A DNA stretch of 64,000 nucleotides. Source: Sanghuangporus weigelae (taxonomy: Eukaryota > Basidiomycota > Agaricomycetes > Hymenochaetales > Hymenochaetaceae). Under the pieces are notes generated by a model. That model saw only the letters and a list, made by a program, of their open reading frames with translations, did no database searches and had not been told where the DNA came from. Location of the stretch: NCBI GenBank assembly GCA_033182465.1, contig CP137319.1, forward strand, positions 682,001 through 746,000, written 5' to 3'. This document shows positions 34,231 to 46,000 of the stretch, piece after piece. The position numbers were made by a program, and so were the translations under genes. The first letter of the stretch is position 1. Every line of letters starts with the position of its first letter.

Positions 34231-35034
34231 ATGAGGGTAATGATCGTTGCTGTTTCTGCCATTCTTGCCCTTGCAAGTTCGGTACACGCCGCACCTCGGC
34301 CGTACAGTTTCGAACTCAACGTCAGCATCATTTCTCCCTTTCATTAGGCATTTGGTGTCTAATATCATTCCAGGAAAGGCGCGATCGTGATGCCAGTAGC
34401 CACAACAAAGAAGATGATAAACTTGCCTCGATTGCAGCGGTAACTGTGTTTACCACATCTCCAGAGGTGGGTCCATTACAGGATAACATTGAATCTTGCT
34501 TCATACTCACTATTTTGATGATAATCGGCAAATATAAGGGCACCGAAACGTCCACAACAAGTGCGGCTAGTACGGTCACTGTGTTCGTAACAGATCCGTC
34601 AGCCACCAATAGCGCTCCTCTGCCTGCGAACACCGTAGGAACAATTTCCGATCTAATAGCATCACTCGGTACGTTCTTTATCATGTGTATCACCGAAGCG
34701 GTTTCTGAACATGCTTTTTATGGCAGGTTTGAGCGAATCATCACCCGCAACAGATCTCCTCTCCTCGCTCAAAAACTCTGATATTACACTTCCAAGTAAT
34801 TCCATAGTTGGCAATGTGGGAAAAACGAACATCCAAGATCCCGACTCAGTAGTAATTGATGCGAACGGGGCATCCGCAACTGGTGGAAACGGTGGAATTG
34901 GTGTGAATGGCGGGGACGCATTCAGCGGTAGTTCTGGTTTTGCTACAGGCTTCACCCACGTCGTCAACGGGAATGAGATATCCGGTGGGGATTTTAACGG
35001 CACCACAGTTGACGCATCTAATCCTGCCTCGTGA
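34231..35034 (+). CDS. small secreted protein with Thr/Ser- and Gly-rich regions
   Basis: Unrecognised extracellular protein of 206 aa. Exons 34231-34320, 34374-34466, 34539-34668 and 34727-35034 sum to 621 nt in phase. The N-terminus (MRVMIVAVSAILALASSVHA) is a signal peptide, followed by a dibasic site (ERRDRD) where a Kex2-like protease could cut. Then come a Thr/Ser-rich part (TETSTTSAASTVTVFV) and a Gly/Asn/Asp-rich C-terminus (GASATGGNGGIGVNGGDAF). No cysteine pattern of hydrophobins is present. The 3' end could splice at 35031 and finish after one more residue. Function unknown; small secreted protein is as far as the sequence goes. Confidence 0.6.
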
Positions 35035-35170
35035 GTTTTCCTCGATTTGTGTTGAAGCTAGTCATCATTGATATGTTTCGATCTTCTGCTGTCGATCTTT
35101 TCGCAGTTCCTAGGCGTTAGGTCATAATTAGATCGTTGTTCTCGTTGATTATTCAGCCGATGTTGACGAC

Positions 35171-35180
35171 TATATAATAA
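35171..35180 (+). promoter_or_regulatory. possible TATA box of the dienelactone hydrolase gene
   Basis: The string tatataataa lies 151 bp upstream of the ATG at 35331, in a 296-bp intergenic stretch that is otherwise featureless. Confidence 0.35.
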
Positions 35181-35330
35181 CTTTGCCCTTCCTGTGATTT
35201 CTATCAGTGGTGATTCAATCCACGCGATTTGCCGGCGTCCATTCTGACTGATCTTAATGAATGATGATGCGCCTATCTATTTCTTCCGAGTCCACTCTTA
35301 TAAGCATCCATTTTACTCCAACCACTGGCT

Positions 35331-36481
35331 ATGTCGTTGTGCAAGGACTGCGTATCAGGTATCCTATAATATTGTGACACTTGTTCTTGCGATACTTATT
35401 CGTTTGCGTTCTAATGTGTCCATGGTAAAAGGCGCTACTCACGAAGGAGTGCCCAGTGGTGAATACGCAACCGCTCTCGTCATACCGTCAATTACTCACA
35501 AATAACTAGGCAAAATTGAGGAGATTGCCGATGTGAAGACCTATGTCGCCCTTCCGCCGGAAGGGTCGGTGTGGTGCATATACTCAGGCTTGCATCTTAT
35601 GTAATTCAGGACTGTGTACGACAAGATGAAGGCTGTTCTCTTCGTGGCGGATGCCTTTGGGATTGATCTTGTCAATAACCAGTTGCTCGTAAGTCACGAA
35701 CTAAGCCTTCGGTCAATCAGCCTCAACTGTACGCGTTTTAGGCATACGTCTTCGCGAAGAATGGCATCCAAGTATGTAACGTATCTGCCGACCATCAGAC
35801 TATTCGTATTAAATTGTATACATTTTTAAGACATATCTACCGGACCACCTGAATGGTGATCCTGTCGTGGAGTTGAACGCTTCAGTAAGAACTAATCCTC
35901 TCTTTCGACTGTATCTGTATTGAATCACTATCATTCCATTTCAGTTTGATTTCCCCTCCTGGCTCGCCAAGCATGGAACGGAGCAGACCAGGCCGCCTCT
36001 CGACAAAGTTGTCGATGCGCTGAAAGAGAAGGGAGTGACGAGCTTTGGTGCTACAGGCTACTGCTTCGGTGCTCGTTATGTCTTTGACCTTGCTTTCGAT
36101 GGAGTCATCAAGGCAGCACGTCGTCTCTCATCCTTCGCTCCTCAAGGCGCCCGAGGATCTGGAGAAGTTCAAGGCAACTGGCGTGCCGCTGCTTATCAAC
36201 TCTTGCGAGGCAAGTTCTAGATCTTGATCTCTGTGATGATATACATGTATTCAGACTGAGCTTATCCCACAGAGACTGATCTAGCGTATCCTGCGGAAAG
36301 TCAGAAGCTTGGAGACGAAATTCTGGGAGGTGGCAAGACGGAAACTGAGAGCTACAAACGCGCATACTTCCCTAAATGCGTGCACGGATTCGCCGTTCGC
36401 GGTGATCTTAGCATACCCGAGGTCAAATTCGGTAAAGGAGCAATCCTTCGCGAATGCAGTGGGTTCAAGGAAAAGCTGTAA
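35331..36481 (+). pseudogene. dienelactone hydrolase family gene with an internal frameshift
   Basis: Alpha/beta-hydrolase of the DLH family. Exons starting 35331-35358, 35432-35458 and 35510-35564 give MSLCKDCVSGATHEGVPSGK and IEEIADVKTYVALPPEG. Then come VLFVADAFGIDLVNNQLLA, FDFPSWLAKHGTEQTRPPLD and FGATGYCFGARYVFDLAF, with the nucleophile Cys of the GYCFGA elbow. After FDGVIKAA (about 36114-36119) one extra base shifts the frame; the next frame continues with the expected VVSHPSLLKAPEDLEKFKAT. The intron after NSCE appears to use a GC donor (gcaagt, about 36211). The catalytic Asp/His region (CETDLAYPAES; CVHGFAVRGDLS) follows. Near the stop the frame again looks displaced from the family. 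It is either a recent pseudogene or carries a sequence error. Confidence 0.75.
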
Positions 36482-36572
36482 ATCAAATTTCAGACAGTAA
36501 TGTACGTACATACATAGTTCCGGAAAGTAAATTAAAGCACTTGGAATAGGCTTGCATGCATGGTCCAGATAG

Positions 36573-37520
36573 CTAAACGCCAGGCTTCGTGGGGAGTGTC
36601 ATAGCTCCATTCAATTTTAAAGTCTCTCCATTCACGTATGCGCATTCAATTAAGAATTTTACGGCCTGAGCGAAGTCGTAGCCTGTCCCAAGACGTTTAG
36701 GGAAGAATAATTGTCGATCGAAGCTCGCTTTTGTTTCGTCAGGGAGAACTGCAATCATGTCAGTCGCAAATGGGCTTGGGGCAATGTTATTGACTCGGAT
36801 GCCATATTGTGCTAACCGAGCATGCTGATTCAAGTTTGTTTCTGTTAATGCACGAACAAGTTACGTACCAAGATCACGGGCAAGCGCGAGCGTTGCGCTC
36901 ACAATACCTCCTTTGCTTGCTGAATATGCAATAGATGCGATCGTACCTTCGAACTAAGTAATTGTTAACAAAGATACTTGTAAGCAAAACAGAACTCACA
37001 GCCGAAACACTTGACACCAGAACAATGGAAGCTCGCTCGCCATCAGGTCCTTCTGGCGGAACTTTGGCTAGATGCTTGGATGCCAGGCGGACCAAGTTGA
37101 ATGATCCAGTCAAATTGATTGCAATAACCCGATTCCATTGGTCAAGGGGGTTAGGATTTCCTTGATCGTCAAGCACCGGGCAATGTTCTGAGATGCCAGC
37201 GGCAGCCACCACGCCCCCAAGCGGTGCACCTGTGATTTGAGTCCAAGCTGCCGTGCCCTCTACCGCGTGGCTAACGTCTGACTCATTCGCAATGTCCGTC
37301 TTGAAAAACTTGACACGGGTATTGTCCTTGGCGGTGAGGTCGTTGTTCTCTTTGATGTCTAGAACGGACACGAAAGCTCCAGCATCAAGAAGTGCTTCGA
37401 CAGCTGCTAGGCCCAGACCCGACGAGCTACAAGATGACCAGTCAGAAGACTTCTCGACAAGCCATGCCAGGGAAAGCGTTACCCTCCAGAAACAATGAAC
37501 GTTCTGTTCTGAGGTTTCAT
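36573..37520 (-). CDS. short-chain dehydrogenase/reductase
   Basis: NAD(P)-dependent oxidoreductase of the classical SDR type, about 265 aa. The start MKPQNRTFIVSGG at 37520 joins SSGLGLAAVEALLDAG over an intron, giving the GGSSGLGLA dinucleotide-binding loop. Then come VSVLDI (acidic end of beta-2, favouring NAD), VVAAAGIS, IAINLTGSFNLVRLA, IVLVSSVSA (catalytic Ser) and IAYSASKGGI (catalytic Tyr and Lys). The end IRVNNIAPSPFATDM and VNGETLKLNGAMTL is conserved. It resembles the 3-hydroxyacyl-CoA dehydrogenase type II group. It sits between the dienelactone hydrolase gene and a decayed copy of that gene's 3' end. Confidence 0.87.
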
Positions 37521-38013
37521 GGTCGAGTACACAGTCGGAGTAACGGATTGAGTCGGGATATAAAGCCATCCTGCAGTCGCCGTCCTTAAATAATATCTCT
37601 CTGGTCTGCTGATACCGCACCTTGTGACGTCCCAGCCGAATGCAAGGTGTCTTGTCACCGAGCTGCTTACGCATACCAACGCTTCTGAACCGGATCAGAT
37701 CAATGAATAGGTCTGTCTTTGTGGGATACCAAGAGAAAGAACTTGCCTCGTACAGATAAGCAAGCAGCGGCAGCTAAACTTTGTCAAGCCGCTCTCGGCT
37801 GTTATACTCCGTAGCTGGGAGGAAATTGATCCGGAACGGAGCGCTAATACCGATAACGCCGAACGGAGGAATCTGTGTGTACAAACCGGTCAACTCGACA
37901 ATGCGACTTACACTCAGATACTGGGTACGTCTTCAACAAAGTACAGTACTTTACTGTAACATGAAGGACCTCATAGGGATCCATATTAAAACCGACTTGA
38001 CAGGTCCATTGAT

Positions 38014-38217
38014 ACAGGACCCAGAGTATCCAGCGGAGTGTCAGAAGCTTGGAGACGAAATTCTGGAAGGTAGCAAGTAGGAAACCAAGAGTTGCAAACG
38101 TGCATGCTTCCCCAGCCATGTACATTGGATTTGCTGCTCGCATCGATCTTAGCATACCCGAGGTAAGTTCGGCAATGAGTAGTCCTTCGTAAATGCGATT
38201 CAACGCGCAGCTGTAAG
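38014..38217 (+). pseudogene. decayed fragment of a dienelactone hydrolase gene (3' end)
   Basis: The block from about 38014 is a clear homologue of 36271-36481 in the nearby hydrolase gene: CAGAAGCTTGGAGACGAAAT occurs identically in both, and gatcttagcatacccgagg is shared further on. The copy reads DPEYPAECQKLGDEILEGSK and then a stop (tag, about 38078-38080); later parts have further frame changes. Nothing upstream of about 38014 matches the rest of the gene, so it is a partial duplicate. Confidence 0.8.
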
Positions 38218-38317
38218 AAATTAATTCAGGAAAGCTAGTACAAAGCACAAAAGAGGACAAACATTCCATCTGAATAGAGGGGAAAGGGAAAAAAAGAAAA
38301 GGATTACTTGACAACAA

Positions 38318-39618
38318 CTATGACTTATGGCTGGGGCCAACAGCAGCAACTCTTTTGCGCTTTGCGCTACGACGAATATCACCAAGATCGGCTTCAACTT
38401 CGAGCTCCTTCGCAGCAGTGAGTTGCTGAATCGCCTTTCCGAGGCCTGTAAGTGCCTGAGGTTGTACTCCTCCGCCCTTGTGCTTGCGTTTCGAGCCACT
38501 ACCTGCGCTTCCGCCGCCATTGGAGCTCCCATACGCGCCGTTGGGGGCTGACGCGGTCAATGGTAGTGGAAAGGGTGAAGGAAGCTCGTCGACGGAGAGT
38601 GAGTTCGGGTTGGGTACTGGGACGACAGTGGCGGGGAGAGCGTGCGTGTTGATACCATTTGTGTACCCTGATGAGTACCCTGCGTATCCGGATGGCGGAG
38701 GTGACCCGCCGAGTTTGTTGCGCAGCTTACGCGTGATGTGCGAGCGGGATTGTGAATCGAGAGTCGCGTCTAATTAAAAATTGCATCAACAAACAGGATT
38801 TTCGATTGTGAAGCAAATGAGACGGAGTCGGAAAACGTACCAGTAATCCCCTCCCCGTCCTTCTCTTCTCTTGCTCGTCTCCTTCTCTCCTCAATACCTT
38901 CCAGCATCCTCTCCCTGATCCTCTCCCTCCCCTTGCGCCACTCATCCTCAACACGATCGCGTTCTTCCTCATACGCAATACGTACAGTCTCGTGCGCATA
39001 CTCATCCTCCGCAGCGACCTGAGCAAGGAGCGCAGAACGCTCGAGCGAAAGCGGGTAGAGCCGCAACATGTAACCTGAAGATGTCTCAGGACGCGTCGCG
39101 AGCTGAAGTGCGTTTGCCGATAATGCAGAGATGTTCTCTGTATATTGACGTGTCCTGTTCAGACAGACGGGTGGCGAACATTGTGAGCCTCCACGGTTAT
39201 ATCACGGACCGTTGACGCCTCCAACGAAAGGACGACACTAAGTAGTACTCACATCTCTTTCTTATCCATCATCTCCCTACTCAACCTCCCCGCGATCTCC
39301 CTCCGCTTTTTATCTCTCTTCAACTCGTCACCAAAGTGGCCGACTGCGCGCGACACCATCATCATCAGCAACAAATAACAACGGCAACATCACCAACATT
39401 TATGACAATCAGAATTCCAGCAATATAAATCATTGAACATCACAAGAATAAAATAAGTAAAGAGAAATAAGCTTACCATGTAATCTGGACCCCGACCCGA
39501 GGGCCGAGTTGTGGAAAGCCATGTTAGCGTCGTGCCCGTCGAGGATGCTGTTGCTCGTTGCTTTACTTCTATGCGCAGATGCGTATGGTAGGGTGAACAT
39601 GCCGGGCTGAGGGGGCAT
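38318..39618 (-). CDS. Sds3-like / BRMS1-family histone deacetylase complex subunit
   Basis: Nuclear co-repressor component, in yeast Sds3 of the Rpd3L/Sin3 deacetylase complex. The first exon (from 39618, MPPQPGMFTLPYASAHRSKA) joins VGHFGDELKRDKKRREIAGR across a 39-kb intron region near 39330-39470. Next comes the coiled Sds3 core: LSREMMDKKEM, YTENISALSANALQLATR, LYPLSLERSALLAQVAAE and YEEERDRVEDEWRKGRERI. After an intron near 38768-38840 the protein continues DATLDSQSRSHITRKLRNKL and a Ser/Gly-rich tail ending in a basic KRKRVAAVGPSHKS. Length (about 310 aa) fits fungal members. Confidence 0.82.
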
Positions 39619-40020
39619 CAGGAGTGTGTATCTGGCTTCTAAACTGTGTCTGCAGAATCACCACCAACACAGAGTCGCGACGGGGAAGATCATCAGTCAC
39701 GTGAATTACCTTTCTTAGACAAGGATATGATAAACTCAAACTTTATTCGTTTGCTTACGGACACTATCGTAGTAACAAGGGCTAACAGCTACATAGACCA
39801 GGCGCTCTACTTATTCAGATGAAATAAGATGGAAGGCGAAAGATAGAAGACGAAAGCGTAAAAATATAAATACGGTCTCACACAGAACGAAGAGAAAAAT
39901 GGAATAAAAGAAATGGAACACATGGCTATTGTACAACTGGCATCAATGTCAGGGCTTTACTGTTTGTCGCATTATCCTATCGCTTCGCTTGGGGCCCAAA
40001 GAGTTCTCCCGTCACAGTCT
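39619..40020. other. intergenic between Sds3-like and forkhead genes
   Basis: 400 bp on the shared minus-strand orientation. It holds AT-rich segments (about 39855-39875, aaaatataaatac) that could serve as the Sds3-like promoter. No gene seen. Confidence 0.5.
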
Positions 40021-42952
40021 TTACCAAGGTCTCCATTTCCCGGGACTCGGTAAACTCGGGCTTTCGTATAGAAGACCTTTCCCGCGGGGAAACAGTCCGA
40101 TCGGGCTATCAGAGGCTCGCTGCTTAGCCATCGCAAGAGCCTCCAGCTCATCGTCTAACATCCTGCTCGGGTCAGCCGCGTCAAAAATACTACGTCGTGA
40201 CGGCGTCCGGAATGGAGAGAATCCAATGAATGGAGAAAACATCTTCCGCGGCGTGAACGGTGCATTTGAGGAGCCCGCACCAGATTCCTCATCCTTGCGA
40301 CGAGATGGAGTTTTAGGTATCATCTTGAAGAAGTCCGGTCTTTCATCACTGCCGAAGAAATCTTCATCCGCTGAGGTAGAAGGCTTCTTCTTTCGAGTTG
40401 GTGTGGATAGTAGGCCCCGTCGCGAAAGAGGCGTTAGTGTGTGGCTCCCTCCTAAGTATGCCGATAAATCGTTGGGTGGCGTAGACGACCGGTTGACAGG
40501 GTAACCCAGGAAACCCGAGCTGGCGTAAAGACTGGTACTAGGACTCCGGGTGGCTCCACGATCCGTTGTAGGTGATGGAGGCTCAGATAGTATAGATGGG
40601 TATATAAATTCCTGAGAGAATCATTAGCCGGTTAAATTTGATCAAAGCGGATGTAAGCATACCTCCTTCGCTTTCTCTTTGCCCTTGCCTTCTTTAGTCT
40701 CCGACATGTCTTCCTCCGCTTCATCATGGAGAGATTGCGTTTCAGATTCGAGGTATTCACTGAAATACGCAAACTCGTCTTCTTCGTCCGCGTCCTCCTC
40801 CCCTTCCCGCGGACTCGAGCTGTTATTCGGCGTTAGAGCTGGAACAGACGAAGTGCTCGCCTCGGACGATAGCGGTGGTGCCAAGATGGGACTAGAGGGC
40901 ACGTCCTCAGAACCAAGTTCGGGAGACCGGCGAGGAGAGTCTAGGACTGGCGAAGATGAGGAATCCCTTGACAGCTCCTTGAGTCGTTGCTCCTGCGCGA
41001 TTCTAGTCTGAGAGTACGCAGGTAGAGGAGGGAAAATAACATCTTTGTCAAACGATTCACCCGTAGCAGTAACAGTGTTGACAAGATGAGCATTCGGATG
41101 ATTCGCGGGCAAAGGCGGGAAAATGATGTCCGGATGAATGGGAGTTGGAGCTGCTGCAACAAGTTGTGGGCGCGGAAACTGCGTGACTCCATAGGGATAT
41201 GTATAGGGCGTGTGCGCAAGCTGTGACGCAAAACGTGCTTTCTTCACTTTCTCCTCTTTAAGTTTTTCCTCCTTTTTCCGTTTCCGTTTTTCCGCCTTTT
41301 GTGCATGGAGGCTATCCGGATTCAGAGCATGACGATTATAGCCGCCATCCGTGAAGCACGGTAGATCCTTGTCGGCGATACACCACAGCGCGCCCTTGGA
41401 CGCCTTACCGCTGGGGTGTTCCCTCTTGAAGAACTGCGGAGTGTTTGTAAGGTTTTGCCGTATGGCGTTCATCCATTTTTGGCTATGTGAATGACCATCG
41501 CGCTTGAAATAAGGATACACAATGCTGATATAGTCGTAGATATCTTTCAGTCGCAGAGCATGCTCAGGCGATGCTAGAATAGCTTGTCCGATGAGTGCAG
41601 CGTAAGAAAACTCCGGTTTATCTTCCGGATATGATCCTGGAGGAAGCTCATAAGGCAAGTCCTCGGTGAACTGGTCGGGAGGATCGCTCATTGGTCCTGG
41701 AGATGAAACGACATTATAAGCGTAGCGCACAGGGCTCGACAGAGGTGAAGATGCTGGAGAGGATGGGGATAGCAAATGCATTTTAGTATATGAGTTTCGG
41801 TAATAGGAGGCTGCTTTGGGCTATCAAAGAAATAAGTTAGCTGCCTGATTTAATATAAAAAATGTGATGGTCGGAGTACATACAGTTTGTGTAGAGCTGC
41901 TGGCCTTATTACAGGAAGTAATCGTTAGCAAACAGCACTTCGAATGCACAAAGAGGATATACACTCACTTGTAAGTCATCCCTGTAATAACTGCCGCTAC
42001 GCGAGGGAACAGGAGAGTAATCTCTATAGTATCGCTTGTTGCCGTCAATAGAAGTCTATTAAACTTTATTAGACAGCATTGAGGAAGCGAGTAAAAGACA
42101 AGCACGTACATGTGAGGTTTTAGCAGGGTGAGGATACCGATAGCGCGGTGTTGATCCACCACCAGCCTGGCGTTTAGCAAAAACATCCTATTTATATATG
42201 CAGTTGATTAGATTAAATCCATCATAAAACGAGATAAAATTTTCAATCATGACGACGCGAAGAATGGACGTGTAACGTACGCGCAAAGACTCGTCACCAG
42301 ATTCCTCAGATTCTTCAGATGAAGATACGCGTCGAGACTGTCTCGAACGTATCTGCATGACTTCGTCCAGGCTGAGTTTGGGGCGCGAGGAAGGTGACGC
42401 AGCGGTACGAGAGCGATGCCGGACGAGCGTGCTGGCTCGCGTCCGACGCGTAGTTCCCCGCTCAGCCGAACATTCCGAGTCTCCATCATGGTTTGAGCGT
42501 GACTTTGAGATGCACGAAGTTGAGCGCGAGTGGCGTAGAGAGGGCGCCTCGGTAGGCAAAGGTGTGGAGGTCTTGCGGTGGCTTGAACGCGTCGAAGGTG
42601 GCACATTCGATCTTTTGGATAATTCGTGGGCACTTGCCGTCCTCTTGATGTATGCGAGCATCTCCTCGTGCGACATGGCGCGTCCTGTATCGCCTAGATC
42701 GCCTGCGGCCTGTGCACGTACGATTTTTCGCGTCTCTTCTGAGTCAAGAAACTGTCGCATCTGAGAAGTGTGTCGGTCAAGGTCACCACGCGTCATCCCG
42801 AGACTGTTGAGCAATCTAGCGACGGGTGATTCGCTGGTCGTCGCAGTCGATGAAGAGGAAGCCGAAAGGGTGTCGCCGGGGGAAGACATGAAGAGGATGA
42901 GAAGTGAGTGGGAAGAGAAATCTGTCACAACACCGCGTGTAGTTTCGGACAT
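40021..42952 (-). CDS. forkhead-domain transcription factor
   Basis: Nuclear winged-helix regulator. The DNA-binding domain, coded at about 41620-41330, runs KPEFSYAALIGQAILASPEH, LKDIYDYISIVYPYFKRDG, KWMNAIRQNLTNTPQFFKRE and GALWCIADKDL. An exon at 41781 begins with an in-frame ATG, but the frame stays open upstream (PKAASYYRNSYTKM) to a good acceptor (tttgatag). Small upstream exons (SSSTQT; TSIDGNKRYYRDYSPVPSRS; DVFAKRQAGGGSTPRYRYPH) link in phase to a Ser/Arg-rich N-terminal exon starting at 42952. I therefore join them into one gene. The C-terminal exon (stop at 40021) contains FIGFSPFRTPSRRSIFD. The start of the protein (42952 or MSSPGD, 42889) is uncertain. Confidence 0.82.
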
Positions 42953-43084
42953 TTCCGGCTTCGCTTAACCAATCCTGTTTGACTTCATTTGTATTCCAGC
43001 CCCTTTTATTTGTGGTCCAGAACTACTTACAGTACATTACATGTAAAAGGAGAAAAGCGCATAAATACAGGAAGAACAAGAAAA

Positions 43085-46000
43085 TCAAATAAAGACCTGT
43101 AGGGCCGATCTATCATAAACGTTCTGTCCCTCACTCAGCTCCGACAAATCAGGATAGAATGGCACTAGCGCGTCCGCTGCGCCAAGGTAGAGCGAATTGT
43201 ATACCCTCCAGTACACCTCGCGAACTTTACGCGCTGGGTGGAACAATCCTTGCAGAGTATAGCTCAGCAGTACACCAGGTCCTAATGTCACCCGCATCGC
43301 CTCAATCGCTTCCATCACAGCTCCGATTACGTGAGGCGACGTCTCGAAGCAGTTTGGCCAGACGAGATTCATCAGATGCAACATGGAGTCTTCACATCCA
43401 AGTCCGGCAACTCCGAGAGCCAGATGCTTGACAATAGTGCTGGCTGTCTGGCGGTGAACGAGATCGCGGTCCGTAAGTGCATCTTCCAGCATCGTCACGA
43501 CCGAATCGCAGTAATACGCAGACTGAGGACCAACGTATTCGAAGACGAATGACAGGGCTTTCAGACATCCGGTTCGGACGTTAAGCTCAGCCGTACGATA
43601 TTCGGACAAGATGGCAGGTATGCAAGTGAACGCTATGCAAGAAGTATGTCAGTAAATACATGTAAGACGATATATAGAATCACTCACGTCCGCAAGTCTC
43701 AGCAACAATGGCAATGGCGACAGTGCTGCAGACACGACTCTGTCGCTCTTGCACTCGTAAGTTGGTAAGAAGCACGGAAAGAACGTCCTGAGGACCCAAA
43801 CTCTTCGCGATATAACCGAACGAGTTCACAGCCGCTCGTCGGATCGCCTTTTTGTGCGCCTTCAGAAGGTCAAGAAGCTCGAAGCAAATGCGCATCCATT
43901 CTCTAGCGGGAACAAACTCGGCGCCACGATCGGCAATACGACCGATCAAGTTGATGGATGCTTCCTGTACCTTTTCATGCCGGTTACGAAGGATAGGCGT
44001 CATACGCGGCACTATAATAAAATACTCAGAAACTGCTGACTTAATGCAATAAAGAGAATACTCACATAAGTCCTTCACTGGCGGGTTCATCTGAGTCATA
44101 CCAACAACATTTGCAATAGCACCGATAGCTGCAATGATGCTTCCAAGAGTATCTGGATACTCCTCACCGAGCTGTTCGAACAATACCAAGCCGAGCTTGT
44201 TGAGCAATGAATCTTCACCACACTGCTTGATTACCACAGCAAGACGTGACGTAAGATCAGCAGCCTGCTGTCGGACTTTCGCACTCTTGTTGTTGAGTCG
44301 CCATAAGATCGTCGACACAATTTGCGTGAGGTATGGCTTAACACGAATACCAAGTGCGTTAACAACAGTACCGAAACCATCAAGCATGACCTGGTCTTCC
44401 GTCGTCTGCTCCTGGAATGCATAGATGATACCATCAACGAGCTGCACCTCCAGACGCTCGTCAATATCCGCGGCACCAAGAGTCGCGACGACTTTCGTTA
44501 TCGTCTCCATAACCATCTTCCTGTACGGCTCCGCCTCGTCCTTGAGTCCATTTACAATTCGCCCAACTATCTCAGCAACTCCGGACTTTTGTGCCAGTTC
44601 CACAGTTGTCTCGACGACCTGCTTATAATTGCGCCGATCAAGCGCCATACGACGCACCCAGAACGACTTAAAGAAGTCCGGAAGAATATCCTGTTTAATG
44701 TACTGTGGAGTGACACCTTCCGTGGCAGCGCATTGCTTCACAACCTTGAGCACAATCTTCTTCATCTCTTCGTCCGACGTCTGGAATTCACGGATAAGGA
44801 TAACTGTCACTTCTTTAGTATAGTACGAAGCATACTCGGGGTCCATAAGCGGGATAATGAAGCCGATGGCTTTCAGGAAAGCTGCCAGACCCTTGCCTCG
44901 ATGTAGACGAATACCCAGCCAAAGTGGCTTGAGGACGTTATCAAAAGACTCGATACCATAGGGAGCAGCAGCCTCGGCAAGAGCGGCAAGAGCAAGGGCA
45001 GTCATCGTCCGGACCTTCTGTTGCTCGTCCGTCAAGCCGTGTGCTACGCAGTCAACGAGATTGCGCAAATGAGGAAGCACTGCACATCCCATCATGATGG
45101 CAATTTGCTGAACGATACGGATACCCGTGTGACGTGCCTGCCACGACTTCTTGCTGCGACACACGGCCTTGAGGAAGGGCAACAGAGCGGGAATTCCAAG
45201 TGCCGATGCGACAACGGAGAAGGCACGGGCCGTAGTGTTGCGTACATATTCGTCGGCATGATCAATATCTGGACGCATGGTGGAGATCATATGCGCAAGA
45301 CCTGCGGCCTTGGAAAGGTTGGATATAATTTCACGGCCTTCAACGCGAGCATAGTAATCTTCGTCAATGAGCAGAGGCTCAATGACGACGAGAATTTTGT
45401 GCACGTACGGGCGGACAAGATCATCAAGCTTGTATAACACTCGATCAATGACCTTGACGAGTAAATGACGCTCCTGGTCCTCCAAAGTACGTTCCATAAG
45501 CAGCGGAAGAATCTTATCGAAAAGTGGTCCAGCACCGAACTCGCGGGCCTTATCCGTGATCTGCCGCAACGCCGTTTTACGCACGGGAGGAGTTCCGTTC
45601 TTGATTTTGAGTAGTAGCCGCATGATCTTGCGCTCCTTCATCTCGTCGACACTCAACTGCGTCTCATCTTCCTCCTTCATGATTTTCGCAAAGTACTGAG
45701 CATCCTCCGCTTTGAAGAAGGCCAGATTGCCAACGCCAGGGATCTCGGTTGGAAGCTCAGGTGCAAGACCAGCGGCGGCTGCAGCGGCAGCAGCATCAGA
45801 GCCTTCCTGAATGTGGAATCCAGCGAGCTCGGGTGCAAAGCCACCAAGCTGCGGCGGCGCACGAGCGGGAGCATAGCCAGGCGGAGGCGGGACGATGAAG
45901 TATCCTTCTGACGGAAGAAGCATATTGAGCTCTTCATCTGTCAGATACCGGTTCTGCTTCGATTCCAGGTTCAAACCTGGAGCGTTCATAATAATCTTTT

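Noticed and set aside
37825-37840. Short match (ttgatccggaac) to the interior of the MITE
   Set aside because: Only about 12 bases, no inverted ends nearby; best explained by chance.
41781-42952. A separate Ser/Arg-rich gene upstream of the forkhead gene
   Set aside because: In-phase small exons connect it to the forkhead exon, so one gene is the simpler reading.
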